From: Oscillospiraceae bacterium
GTDB lineage: Bacteria; Bacillota; Clostridia; Oscillospirales; Ruminococcaceae
Assembly: GCA_031285945.1 (NCBI GenBank)
Contig: JAITVF010000077.1
Location: 1-14,245, forward strand
Direction: 5' to 3'
DNA: 14,245 bases
The notes under the pieces are model-generated. The model was not told the origin of the DNA. It worked only from the letters and a program-made list of their open reading frames with translations, and made no database searches. This document shows, one piece after another, positions 6,378 to 14,245 of this stretch (position 1 is its first letter; every line of letters begins with the position of its first letter). Made by a program: the position numbers and the translations under genes.

Positions 6378-6764
6378 TTGTGGATACTGTATGCGATTCT
6401 GACCGCCGGTATGGTTTTTGCCTTTTGGGGCGGTACGCATGTCGGCAGAAAGCGGAAAAAAAGAACCGCGGCCACGACACGCCTTTCCCTGTTTGAAAAG
6501 CATGTTGAGGGCATTGGTCTTGTGACGCGCCGGGGCGGTGATTTCGGAGGCGCGGCGCCGGTCTTCGACCGGGCCTTCGCCCGCATGGAGCTCAGGAGCT
6601 TTAAACTTGCGTATGATCAGATATCGGGAGCCGATATTATAGTCAGGGAATCTGCGCTTGCAATATACGCGAATAACGCGGAATATATCTGCTATTTAAG
6701 TCCCGATGAGTGCGTTGACTGCCAGGAGAGGATTTTTAGCGCGATAAATCTCACAGGAGAGTAA
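6378..6764 (+). CDS. Hypothetical membrane-anchored protein upstream of polC
   Basis: I do not recognise this 128-residue protein. Residues 2-18 form one hydrophobic segment, followed at once by GRKRKKR (23-29), which predicts a short outside N-terminus and a cytoplasmic C-terminal part of about 100 residues. That part looks folded (mixed helix and strand) and carries three cysteines near the end, Cys105, Cys112 and Cys115, in a C-x6-C-x2-C spacing (SPDECVDCQER). The start is TTG with a G-rich Shine-Dalgarno site; the next Met (residue 12) would destroy the membrane segment. The stop lies six bases before polC, so the two are probably co-translated. Codon use looks like that of the neighbours. 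A role linked to PolC is only a guess from position. Confidence 0.75.
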   Translation: MWILYAILTAGMVFAFWGGTHVGRKRKKRTAATTRLSLFEKHVEGIGLVTRRGGDFGGAAPVFDRAFARMELRSFKLAYDQISGADIIVRESALAIYANNAEYICYLSPDECVDCQERIFSAINLTGE

Positions 6765-6770
6765 AAACGA

Positions 6771-9700
6771 ATGCCAACCTTTTCGCAGCTGTTTGGGGAA
6801 TATATAAGCCCCGAGTCGGTCGGCCTGCCCGACGGCCAGGTGCTGGACGTAAAGCTTTATAAGCAAACGGGGGAGATGCGCCTGCGACTCGCGCTGGAAG
6901 CTCTTCTCCCCAGAGAGCTGCTGCGCGGGGCGGGGGCCGAGCTTGCAAGGGCCATGGGGCTTAAGCGCTGCACAATCGAGCCGGGATATTCCACGCCCGT
7001 TTTTACGGCCGGGATGCTTACTGAGCTTGTAGACGCCCTCAAGGAGCGGGGAAAGCCCGCGAACGGTTTCTTTGACGGGGCCTGCGCCGCTATCGCCGGC
7101 GGCGCTCTGACGGTGACCCTGGCCGCGGGCGGGGCCGACTTTCTGACCGGGATCGACTGCCCCGCCATGATGGAGCGGATTCTTATCGAGGAATTCTCAA
7201 CCCCTCTTACAGTAAGGCTGCTGGACGCGGAGGGGGCGGCTGCTGCTCTGGACGCTTCGCGCTCCCTGGCCCTGCAAAGGGCTAAGGAGCAGGCCGAGGC
7301 CGCCGCCCGCGAAGCCGTAAGCTCCAAGACCTGCGCCGACTCAGCCAAAGCGCCAGTGAAGCGGGCAAAACTCGGATTTGACGCCGGGGGTCTTCCCTTT
7401 AAGGGGGATTCCGTCGTGGCCATAAAGGGCAAAAGCATAAAATCCCGGCCCATAAATCTTTCCGAGATTACGCCAGAATCGGGCGAGGTGGTCGTTTGGG
7501 GGGTAATCTTCAGCCTGAACCGCAGAGAGAGCAAGGATGGCAGCAAGGCGATCTATTCCATAGATATCACCGACCGCACCGGATCCAATACTATAAAAGT
7601 ATTCAGCGACATCTCAAAGGACAAGCCCGACCCGGCGGAGGGCCTTAAAGAGGGCGACGCCATTATAGTGCGGGGGGAGGCCGCCTTCGACAAATACGAC
7701 CGGGAGGTATCCATAAGGGCGTTTGATATTGCCTGCGTGGAAACGGTTTCCAGGGAGGATTGCGCGCCGGTCAAAAGGGTCGAGCTCCACATGCACACCT
7801 CTATGTCGGCAATGGACGCTACCTGCACCGCCGATAAGCTGATAGAGCGGGCCCACGCCTTCGGGCATCCGGCGGTGGCGATAACCGACCACGGCGTGGC
7901 GCAGGCCTTTCCCGACGCCATGAACGCCTGTGAGCGGATCAGGAAGGAAAACCCCGAGTTTAAAGTTCTATACGGTGTAGAGGGCTATCTCGTTAACGAG
8001 CCGGCTTCCGTTCTTAAGGGGAAAGCGGATATCCCCTTCGACGGGACGTTTATAGTATTTGACTTCGAGACCACCGGCCTCTCGCCGGCGGGGGACAGGG
8101 TAATAGAAATAGGCGCGGCAAGGATTGTCGGCGGCAAGGTGACCGAAACATTTTCTACCTTCGTCGACCCGGGGAGATCTCTTCCGGTTGAGATCACAAA
8201 GATAACCGGAATAAGCGAGGACATGCTGGAAGGCGCGCCCGATGAAAAAACCGCCTTCGGCAGCTTTCTGGCCTTTATAGGTGACGCCTCTGCCGCTCTT
8301 GTCGCCCACAACGCCGACTTCGACATGGGCTTTTTGCGCGAGGCCCTGAGGAGGCTTAAACGGAAGGAGAGCTTTACCTCTATAGATACCGTCTCGCTTT
8401 CCAGAGCCATGGTTAAGGGGCTCAAGCGATATTCCCTCGATTCTGTGGCCGAGCATTTCGGTCTGGGGGGCTTTAACCACCACCGCGCCAAGGACGACGC
8501 CGTGGTTACCGCCGAGATATTCCTGAGGCTGCTTAAGATAATGAAGGACGATAAAGGGATAACGGCCACCGGGAATATAAACGCCGTATGCGCGGGTGAA
8601 AACCCTAAGGGGCTGCCGTCATTTCACCTGATTCTGCTCGTGAAAAATCAGACCGGGCTTAAGAATCTTTATAAGCTTGTATCTCTTTCCCATCTCGAGC
8701 ACTATCACCGGCACCCGCGGATCCCCAAAAGCCTTTTAGAGGATAACCGCGAGGGGCTTTTGGCGGGGAGCGCCTGCGAGGCGGGGGAGCTCTTTACCGC
8801 CATAGCCGAGGGCAAGAGCTGGAGCGAGCTCTGCGGGATCGCGTCTTTTTACGACTTTCTTGAGATTCAGCCCATAGCCAACAACGCCTTTATGCTCCGC
8901 AAGAATAAAAGCCTGACCGAGGATGACCTAAGGGAATATAACCGCACCGTAGTGCGCCTGGGCGAGCGGCTCAATAAGCCCGTTGTCGCTACCGGAGACG
9001 TTCACTTCCTGGAGCCGGAGGATTCCATATTCCGCGAGATTCTTATGAGCGGCATGAAGTTTGGGGACGCGGGGCTCCAGCCGCCGCTGTATTTTCGCAC
9101 AACTGAAGAGATGCTTTCGGAGTTTGAGTATTTGGGCGAAAAGAAAGCCTGCGAGGTCGTGATCGAAAACACCCGCAAAATAGCCTATATGACAGAGCAT
9201 CTGCGGCCTATCCCCGAGGGAACCTACACACCCTCGATAGAAGGGGCGGAGGAGGACCTTGAGCGGATGACCCGTGAGAGGGCGGCCTTTCTTTACGGCG
9301 ACCCCCTGCCCGATACGGTCAGGGCCCGGATGGAGCGGGAGCTCGATTCAATAATCAAGCACGGCTTTGCGGTTTTGTACATAATAGCGCAGAAGCTGGT
9401 GGCGAGATCGGAGCGCGACGGCTATCTCGTGGGCTCACGCGGATCGGTTGGCTCATCCCTGGTGGCCACCCTTGCGGGGATTTCCGAGGTTAATCCCCTG
9501 CCGCCCCACTACGCCTGCCCTTCGTGCAGGCGTTCCGAGTTCATAACGGACGGCTCGGAGGGCTCGGGCTTCGACCTGCCCGCTAAGAATTGCCCCGATT
9601 GCGGCGCCCCCATGAACAGGGACGGCCACAACATACCCTTCGAGACTTTTTTGGGCTTCGACGGCGACAAGGCCCCCGATATAGACCTCAACTTTTCGGG

Positions 9701-11105
9701 GGAGTATCAGGCAACCGCACATAAATACACCGAGGAGCTTTTTGGCGAGGGGCACGTCTTCAAGGCGGGAACGATCTCTACAGTCGCCGAAAAGACCGCC
9801 TATGGCTTTGTTAAAAAGTATCTTGAGGACAGGGGAAGGGTAGTACACCGGGCGGAGGAAAACCGCCTTATAAAGGGCTGTACCGGCGTTAAAAGAACGA
9901 CGGGCCAGCACCCCGGCGGAATGGTCGTGGTTCCGGGAGGCTACGACGTTTACGATTTTACCCCCGTTCAGCGCCCGGCCGACGACGCCGGCTCAGATAT
10001 TGTGACAACCCATTTCGACTTTCACTCCCTGCACGACACGATTTTAAAGCTTGACATACTGGGTCACGATGTTCCTACGCTTTATAGGCGGCTGGAGGAG
10101 CTTACGGGGATTTCAATCCCCGAGGTGCCAATGAGCGACGAGAGGGTCATATCGCTATTTACCTCCACCGTGGCGCTGGGCGTAGCTCCCGAGGATATCG
10201 GCTGCAATACGGGAACTCTGGCAATCCCCGAGATGGGTACCGGCTTTGTCCGCCAGATGCTCGAGGAAGCCCGGCCTAAAACCTTTTCCGACCTGTTACA
10301 GATCTCGGGGCTCTCCCACGGGACCGACGTGTGGCTGGGCAACGCCCAGGATCTAATTCGGGAGGGCACCTGCACCGTATCTGAGGTAATAGGCACCCGC
10401 GACTCCATTATGACCTATCTGCTGCAAAAGGGCCTGGAGCCCGGCATGGCCTTTAAAATCATGGAGATAGTGAGGAAGGGCAAGGCCGCAAAGCAGCTTA
10501 CGAGCGAGCATATATCGGCCATGAAGGACTGCGGAGTTCCAGACTGGTACGTTGCCAGCTGCATGAAGATAAAATACATGTTCCCCAAGGCCCATGCCGC
10601 AGCCTATGTTATAGCGGCGATAAGGATGGCCTGGTTCAAGGTTTACCACCCCTTGGCTTTTTACTGCGCGGTTCTGACCGTTCGCGGCGAGGATTTCGAC
10701 GCGGCCGCCGCGACGGGGGGAATAAGCGCGGTTAAAGAAAAGATGGAGGGGCTGCAGCAAAAGGGGATGGAGAGAACCGCCAAGGAAAACGGCCAGCTAG
10801 AATCGCTGCATCTTACTCTCGAGATGCTTGCGAGGGGGATAAGCTTTTTGGCTGTAGATCTCTTTAAATCGCAGGCGCTGAGCTATCGGCCAGAGGAGGG
10901 GAAGATACGCCTTCCCTTCGGCTGTCTGCGGGGATTGGGGGAGACGGCGGCCCGGATGCTTGAGCAGGCGGCCAAGGCGGGGGCGTTTATCTCCTGCGAT
11001 GAGCTTTCCTCCCGGGCCGGGGTATCCCGCGCCGTTGTCGACGCTCTGCGGGAGGCGGGAGCACTCGAGGGATTGCCTGAATCGAGCCAGACGACGCTGT
11101 TCTGA
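6771..11105 (+). CDS. polC: DNA polymerase III alpha subunit, PolC type, with 3'-5' exonuclease
   Basis: PolC is the main replicative polymerase of low-GC Gram-positive bacteria. At 1444 residues it has the normal size. Order of domains: N-terminal domain (about 1-195), OB fold (about 235-325), PHP domain beginning at HMHTSMSAMDA (340-350), a DEDDh exonuclease inserted in it (about 425-590: Asp431 and Glu433 in DFETTGL, Asp516 in HNADFD, His571 and Asp576 in HHRAKDDA), the rest of PHP to about 815, and the polymerase core. The core has a four-Cys zinc module (916, 919, 941, 944), catalytic PDID (Asp970, Asp972), Asp1095 in KLDILGHD, CTGVKRTTGQHPGG and KIKYMFPKAHA. A helix-hairpin-helix-like tail ends in QTTLF, a likely beta-clamp motif. 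ATG 6771 follows AGGAGA. All catalytic residues are present. Confidence 0.98.
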   Translation: MPTFSQLFGEYISPESVGLPDGQVLDVKLYKQTGEMRLRLALEALLPRELLRGAGAELARAMGLKRCTIEPGYSTPVFTAGMLTELVDALKERGKPANGFFDGACAAIAGGALTVTLAAGGADFLTGIDCPAMMERILIEEFSTPLTVRLLDAEGAAAALDASRSLALQRAKEQAEAAAREAVSSKTCADSAKAPVKRAKLGFDAGGLPFKGDSVVAIKGKSIKSRPINLSEITPESGEVVVWGVIFSLNRRESKDGSKAIYSIDITDRTGSNTIKVFSDISKDKPDPAEGLKEGDAIIVRGEAAFDKYDREVSIRAFDIACVETVSREDCAPVKRVELHMHTSMSAMDATCTADKLIERAHAFGHPAVAITDHGVAQAFPDAMNACERIRKENPEFKVLYGVEGYLVNEPASVLKGKADIPFDGTFIVFDFETTGLSPAGDRVIEIGAARIVGGKVTETFSTFVDPGRSLPVEITKITGISEDMLEGAPDEKTAFGSFLAFIGDASAALVAHNADFDMGFLREALRRLKRKESFTSIDTVSLSRAMVKGLKRYSLDSVAEHFGLGGFNHHRAKDDAVVTAEIFLRLLKIMKDDKGITATGNINAVCAGENPKGLPSFHLILLVKNQTGLKNLYKLVSLSHLEHYHRHPRIPKSLLEDNREGLLAGSACEAGELFTAIAEGKSWSELCGIASFYDFLEIQPIANNAFMLRKNKSLTEDDLREYNRTVVRLGERLNKPVVATGDVHFLEPEDSIFREILMSGMKFGDAGLQPPLYFRTTEEMLSEFEYLGEKKACEVVIENTRKIAYMTEHLRPIPEGTYTPSIEGAEEDLERMTRERAAFLYGDPLPDTVRARMERELDSIIKHGFAVLYIIAQKLVARSERDGYLVGSRGSVGSSLVATLAGISEVNPLPPHYACPSCRRSEFITDGSEGSGFDLPAKNCPDCGAPMNRDGHNIPFETFLGFDGDKAPDIDLNFSGEYQATAHKYTEELFGEGHVFKAGTISTVAEKTAYGFVKKYLEDRGRVVHRAEENRLIKGCTGVKRTTGQHPGGMVVVPGGYDVYDFTPVQRPADDAGSDIVTTHFDFHSLHDTILKLDILGHDVPTLYRRLEELTGISIPEVPMSDERVISLFTSTVALGVAPEDIGCNTGTLAIPEMGTGFVRQMLEEARPKTFSDLLQISGLSHGTDVWLGNAQDLIREGTCTVSEVIGTRDSIMTYLLQKGLEPGMAFKIMEIVRKGKAAKQLTSEHISAMKDCGVPDWYVASCMKIKYMFPKAHAAAYVIAAIRMAWFKVYHPLAFYCAVLTVRGEDFDAAAATGGISAVKEKMEGLQQKGMERTAKENGQLESLHLTLEMLARGISFLAVDLFKSQALSYRPEEGKIRLPFGCLRGLGETAARMLEQAAKAGAFISCDELSSRAGVSRAVVDALREAGALEGLPESSQTTLF

Positions 11106-11189
11106 CATTCGCAGCTTGCGATCACAGCTCGCCAGGACATCTTGATTTTCGATTCGAATATATAACAGCAATACGGGGGGGCTGCGGCT

Positions 11190-11861
11190 TTGGCGACAAT
11201 TCTGCTGGTGGAGGACGACGACATGATAGCTTCGGGGCTTGAGTACGCCCTTGGGCAGGAGGGCTACGCGGTCGTGTGCCGTACGGGAGTGAGGGCGGCT
11301 CTGGAGGCTGTCGAGAAGGAAAGCTTCTCACTCGGCATTATCGACCTGGGGCTCCCCGACGGAACGGGGTTCGACGTTTGTCGGGCGCTGAGGGCAAAGG
11401 GCACCCCGGTGGTTTTTCTGACCGCGGTGGACGATGAGGCCAACACCGTCAGGGGCCTTGAGATGGGCGCGGACGACTATATCACAAAGCCCTTCAGGCT
11501 AAGAGAGCTTATAGCGCGGGTGGGGGCGGTTTTGCGCCGCGCGGGCGGGGAAGCGCCATCCGAGATTGCCCTGAATAGCGAGATCATGGTAGACCCCCTT
11601 AGGGGCAAGGTTTACCGCCTGGGCGCCGAGCTTATTCTTACCGCGCTCGAGTACCGACTTCTTCTCACCTTTATAAGCCACCGCGGGCAGGTTCTTTCAC
11701 GCACTCAGCTTCTTGAGGGGATATGGGACGTCGGCGGCGGCTTTGTGGAGGACAATACCCTTACCGTTTACGTTCGCCGCCTGCGCGAAAAGCTGGGCGA
11801 CGACAGCCAGAATCCCACAATTATAAAAACTGTGCGTGGAATGGGGTATAGGCTTGATTGA
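11190..11861 (+). CDS. Response regulator, OmpR/PhoB family
   Basis: A 223-residue two-domain transcription factor. The receiver domain (1-118) has the acidic pair Asp9-Asp10, the phosphorylation site Asp52 (IIDLGLPDG), Thr78 and Lys100 (YITKPF). The winged-helix DNA-binding domain (about 128-222) shows the OmpR pattern LTALEYRLL, VLSRTQLLEGIWD, LTVYVRRLREKLG and TVRGMGYRLD. The start is TTG, with GGGGGG about nine bases upstream. It overlaps the kinase gene downstream, so they form a pair. It resembles VanR-like regulators that often sit beside ABC transporters, but no transporter or other target gene is adjacent here. Whether it has its own promoter in the 84 bases after polC is not clear. 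Confidence 0.93.
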   Translation: MATILLVEDDDMIASGLEYALGQEGYAVVCRTGVRAALEAVEKESFSLGIIDLGLPDGTGFDVCRALRAKGTPVVFLTAVDDEANTVRGLEMGADDYITKPFRLRELIARVGAVLRRAGGEAPSEIALNSEIMVDPLRGKVYRLGAELILTALEYRLLLTFISHRGQVLSRTQLLEGIWDVGGGFVEDNTLTVYVRRLREKLGDDSQNPTIIKTVRGMGYRLD

Positions 11862-12870
11862 CCTGTTGCGCAACCGGGTTATCCGAAAGGGGGCCCTTTA
11901 TATGGCGGGGCTCTGTCTCGGCGCGCTGCTGCTCTGCGGGTTATTTCCCGGGCTTTACGGCGTGGCTATTATTGCGGCTATGGCGGGCTCAGTCGTGGTT
12001 TACCTGCGCTTTACCCGCGAAAGGCAGAAGGAGCTGGCCGCCCTTTGCAAAAGCCTTGAGAGAATCGCGGACGGCGATTACAACGTAGATCTTCGCGCCT
12101 GCGAGGAAGGCGAGATTAGCATCTTAAAGGATGAAATCTACAAGGTCACCCGTTCCCTTGAGCGCGAGGCCCGCAGGCTTGAGCGGGACAGGGTATGGCT
12201 TGCCGATACCATGGCCGATATCTCCCACCAGCTTAAAACCCCGCTGACCTCGGTTGCCATGATGACCGAGCTTGCGGCCAGCCCCGATATCTCGCCGCAA
12301 AAGCGTAGAGATTTTCTCGAGGCAGCCAGAGCGGGCACCGAGCGGATACGCTGGCTGGTGACCTCGATGCTCAAGCTTTCGCGGCTCGACGCCGACGCGG
12401 TAGTATTTTCAAGACTGCCTGTTCCGGCGGGGGAGCTCATAGAACGGGCGGCCGCGCCCTTGCAGATACTGATGGAGATCAAGGGGATAGCCTTTGTGCG
12501 GGAGGTTGAGGATTTTACCGTTACCGGCGACCCGGAATGGCTTACCGAGGCTGTAGGCAATATCCTTAAAAATTGCGTGGAGCACGCGAAAGAGGGCGGA
12601 ACAGTAACGGTCAGGGCAGGCGTGAACCCCCTTTACCGCCTGGTCGAAATTTCCGACGACGGCCCCGGCATATCCTGCGAGGATCTGCCTCATATTTTCG
12701 AGCGGTTTTACCGGGGCAAAAACGCCTCGACTGACAGCGCCGGAATAGGCCTTGCCCTTAGCAGGGGAATTCTTTTGCGCCACGGCGGTGTAATAGAGGC
12801 GGTTTCGGGCGCGGGCAAGGGGACATGCTTTAGAATAAAGCTCTACGATACGGCTGCTATAGCAGATTAA
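11854..12870 (+). CDS. Membrane sensor histidine kinase with a very short extracellular loop
   Basis: Partner of the preceding response regulator. From TTG 11854 it has 338 residues. Two hydrophobic segments (about 12-32 and 33-51) are separated by only a few residues, so there is almost no extracellular sensor domain. A HAMP-like or coiled-coil linker follows (55-115), then the HisKA domain with the phospho-acceptor His125 in ISHQLKTPLTS. The ATPase domain has N box NILKN (236-240), DDGPGIS (268-274) and AGIGLAL (296-302), all intact. The residue after the His is Gln where many kinases have Glu or Asp. GGGG at 11843-11846 supports TTG 11854; the frame is also open from GTG 11836 (344 residues), a longer overlap with the regulator. 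Kinases of this build often sense cell-envelope stress or antibiotics with a partner transporter; none is adjacent. Confidence 0.92.
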   Translation: MIDLLRNRVIRKGALYMAGLCLGALLLCGLFPGLYGVAIIAAMAGSVVVYLRFTRERQKELAALCKSLERIADGDYNVDLRACEEGEISILKDEIYKVTRSLEREARRLERDRVWLADTMADISHQLKTPLTSVAMMTELAASPDISPQKRRDFLEAARAGTERIRWLVTSMLKLSRLDADAVVFSRLPVPAGELIERAAAPLQILMEIKGIAFVREVEDFTVTGDPEWLTEAVGNILKNCVEHAKEGGTVTVRAGVNPLYRLVEISDDGPGISCEDLPHIFERFYRGKNASTDSAGIGLALSRGILLRHGGVIEAVSGAGKGTCFRIKLYDTAAIAD

Positions 12871-12884
12871 TTATAATATTAATC
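12854..12884. repeat. Two short AT-rich palindromes over the kinase stop codon
   Basis: CTGCTATAGCAG (12854-12865) is a perfect 12-base palindrome covering the last sense codons. It is followed without a gap (sharing base 12865) by GATTAAT-TATAAT-ATTAATC (12865-12884), with perfect 7-base arms. The second contains the TAA stop. Either could be a weak RNA fold at the transcript end or a protein-binding site; AT-rich sequence gives such palindromes by chance. Confidence 0.35.
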
Positions 12885-12923
12885 CGGATACTTAATACTA
12901 TTCTGCATTTAAAATACTTCTTT

Positions 12924-12961
12924 CTATTGTTTCCCCCGCCTTTGGCGGGGGAAAACAATAG
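12924..12961. repeat. Palindrome 3 in the convergent gap
   Basis: CTATTGTTTCCCCCGCC (12924-12940) pairs with 12944-12961 around TTT, giving 17 pairs with one bulged A. No T-tract follows on either strand, so it is not a canonical terminator by itself, though it could block RNA 3' decay. Its core (CCCCCGCC, short loop, GGCGGGGG) resembles the palindromes at 6265-6338. The 196-base gap around it (12871-13066) is AT-rich and has no convincing reading frame. Confidence 0.7.
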
Positions 12962-13010
12962 AGTAATATTATAAAAGCATTTTATTTGCGGATTAGTTAT
13001 AAGCCGTCAG

Positions 13011-13059
13011 GTAAAAAATAAAGCGGGCGAAAGCTCCCAAAAGAGCCTGCGTCCGCTTA
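13011..13059. terminator. Intrinsic terminator of rny, possibly bidirectional
   Basis: Arms AAGCGGGCG (13021-13029) and CGTCCGCTT (13050-13058) pair with one G-U, and an inner stem GCTC/GAGC (13033-13036, 13043-13046) lies within. Read on the minus strand, the stem is followed by TTTATTTTTTA, a good T-tract, eight bases past the rny stop. On the plus strand it is followed by ATATTGTTTT, a weaker T-rich run, so it may also stop transcription arriving from the kinase gene. Confidence 0.8.
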
Positions 13060-13066
13060 TATTGTT

Positions 13067-14245
13067 TTACTTTGCGTACTCGATCGCACGGTTTTCGCGT
13101 ATACAGTGAACCTTGATCTGCCCTGGGTAATCAAGCTCATCCTCGATCTTTTTGCAGATATCACGGGCGGTGATAACAAGCTGATCGTCGCTGATGATAT
13201 CGGGGCGTATAAGAACGCGAATCTCGCGGCCCGCCTGTATGGCGAAGGATTTTTCGACTCCGTTGAAGGAGTTCGTGATCTCCTCGAGCTTTTCGAGGCG
13301 TTTGATATAGTTTTCGATATTCTCGCGTCTGGCTCCGGGCCTTGCGGCCGAAATGGCGTCGGCCGCCTGAACAAGGCAGGCGATGGTGGTCTTAGGCTCC
13401 ACGTCGTTGTGGTGCGCCTCAATCGCGTGAACTATCTCGGGGTTTTCCTTATACTTTTTGGCGACGTCCACCCCGATCTGAACGTGGGAGCCCTCTATCT
13501 TGTGGGTAAGAGCCTTGCCTATATCGTGTAAAAGCCCCGCCCGCTTAGCCAAAACCACGTTGGCGCCGATTTCGGCGGCCATCACCCCGGCGAGATTGGC
13601 CACCTCAATAGAGTGATCCAGAACGTTCTGGCCATAGCTTGTACGATAACGCATTCGCCCGAGAAGCCGTACCATCTCGCCGTGAAGCCCGTGAACTCCG
13701 GTTTCCATAACGGCGCGCTCGCCGTCCTGGCGGATCTTGTTCTCGACTTCTTTCTTTGCCTTCTCCACCGTCTCCTCAATGCGGGAGGGGTGAATGCGGC
13801 CGTCCTGAATAAGCTTTTCGAGGGCGATGCGGGCAACCTCCCTTTTAACGGGATCGTGGCTCGAAAGGGTAATCGCCTCGGGAGTGTCGTCTATAATAAG
13901 ATCTACCCCGGTTAAGGTTTCAAGAGTGCGGATGTTTCTGCCCTCTCGGCCGATAATGCGGCCCTTCATTTCATCGTTGGGCAGCGGAACCACCGAAACA
14001 GTTACCTCGGCCACATGGTCGGACGCTACACGCTGTATGGCCTGGGATATGATATTGCGGGCCTTGTCGTCGGATTCCTCCCGGATGCGGGATTCAAGCG
14101 CCGAAACGCGCAGGGCCTTTTCGTGCAGCAGCTCGTCGTCCAGATTGGAGAGGAGGTACTCCTTAGCCTGTTCGGTCGAAAAGCCTGAGATTTTTTCGAG
14201 CATTTCAAACTGGTGGTGCTTTACGAGCTCGGCCTCCTGTAGGGT
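13067..14245 (-). CDS. rny: Ribonuclease Y, 5' end cut by the window
   Basis: RNase Y is a membrane-anchored endonuclease that starts mRNA decay and processing in many Firmicutes. The frame is open to the window edge, giving 392 residues of a usual 510-530; the missing part holds the N-terminal membrane anchor and most of the coiled coil. Visible from about base 14203: the end of the coiled coil ([14 protein letters not shown]), a KH RNA-binding domain with [10 protein letters not shown] and [15 protein letters not shown], then the HD nuclease domain with [13 protein letters not shown], the metal-binding HDIGK and IEAHHND. The C-terminus ends RAIEYAK, the standard family ending. The in-frame Met at 14203 is internal, not the start. 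It is convergent with the two-component genes and ends in a terminator at 13011-13059. Confidence 0.97.
   Translation of the reverse strand, partial: TLQEAELVKHHQFEMLEKISGFSTEQAKEYLLSNLDDELLHEKALRVSALESRIREESDDKARNIISQAIQRVASDHVAEVTVSVVPLPNDEMKGRIIGREGRNIRTLETLTGVDLIIDDTPEAITLSSHDPVKREVARIALEKLIQDGRIHPSRIEETVEKAKKEVENKIRQDGERAVMETGVHGLHGEMVRLLGRMRYRTSYGQNVLDHSIEVANLAGVMAAEIGANVVLAKRAGLLHDIGKALTHKIEGSHVQIGVDVAKKYKENPEIVHAIEAHHNDVEPKTTIACLVQAADAISAARPGARRENIENYIKRLEKLEEITNSFNGVEKSFAIQAGREIRVLIRPDIISDDQLVITARDICKKIEDELDYPGQIKVHCIRENRAIEYAK

Noticed and set aside
8041..8540. The exonuclease inside the PHP domain as a gene fusion event
   Set aside because: This nested layout is the normal architecture of PolC.
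9510..9620. The four-cysteine stretch in PolC as an unusual insertion
   Set aside because: A zinc module CPxC...CPxC at this position is a standard part of PolC-type polymerases.
11142..11166. A promoter for the response regulator (TTGATT ... TATAAC)
   Set aside because: The spacing between the two boxes is about 13 bases, too short for a standard vegetative promoter, and TATATA is even closer. No better pair was found.
12924..12961. Palindrome 3 as the terminator of the kinase gene
   Set aside because: Neither strand has a T-tract directly after the stem. The element at 13011-13059 fits better on both strands.
13613..13915. Plus-strand open frame inside rny
   Set aside because: It is the complement of the conserved KH and HD domains of RNase Y and has no ribosome site.

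Overview
The window is a piece of a Firmicutes chromosome, most likely class Clostridia. The evidence is the gene order pyrH-frr-uppS-cdsA-dxr-rseP-ispG-(small ORF)-polC, the presence of a PolC-type replicative polymerase with its exonuclease embedded in the PHP domain, and a KH/HD-type RNase Y. In Bacilli, proS usually occupies the place between rseP and polC; finding ispG there fits Clostridia. The DNA is fairly GC-rich with many AGG and GCC codons, and several starts look like TTG or GTG. This fits an uncultured anaerobic clostridial lineage, but I cannot name a genus from sequence alone.

Layout. Positions 1-11105 hold one long plus-strand gene run with short gaps. It begins inside pyrH (UMP kinase, 5' end missing), then frr (ribosome recycling factor), uppS (C55 isoprenoid synthase), cdsA (CDP-diacylglycerol synthase), dxr (MEP pathway), rseP (site-2 protease), ispG (MEP pathway), an unrecognised 128-residue membrane-anchored protein, and polC. 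After an 84-base gap come a response regulator and a histidine kinase that overlap (11190-12870). A 196-base AT-rich convergent gap holds a palindrome and a terminator, and then rny (RNase Y) runs on the minus strand out of the window.

How the genes work together. dxr and ispG supply isopentenyl units, uppS builds them into the lipid carrier for cell-wall synthesis, cdsA makes the activated precursor of acidic phospholipids, and rseP works in the membrane. pyrH and frr serve nucleotide supply and translation, and polC replicates the chromosome. This is a growth and envelope housekeeping cluster. The usual rimP-nusA block does not follow polC here; a stand-alone two-component system does.

I see no mobile element genes, CRISPR array, tRNA or rRNA gene. 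No obvious new multi-gene system is present. The items most worth a second look are the paired palindromes and possible RNA switch in the leader of the 128-residue gene (6232-6377), that gene itself, a similar palindrome at 12924-12961, stem-loops in the frr-uppS and dxr-rseP gaps, and an altered N-terminal motif in IspG. No gap between genes exceeds 300 bases.
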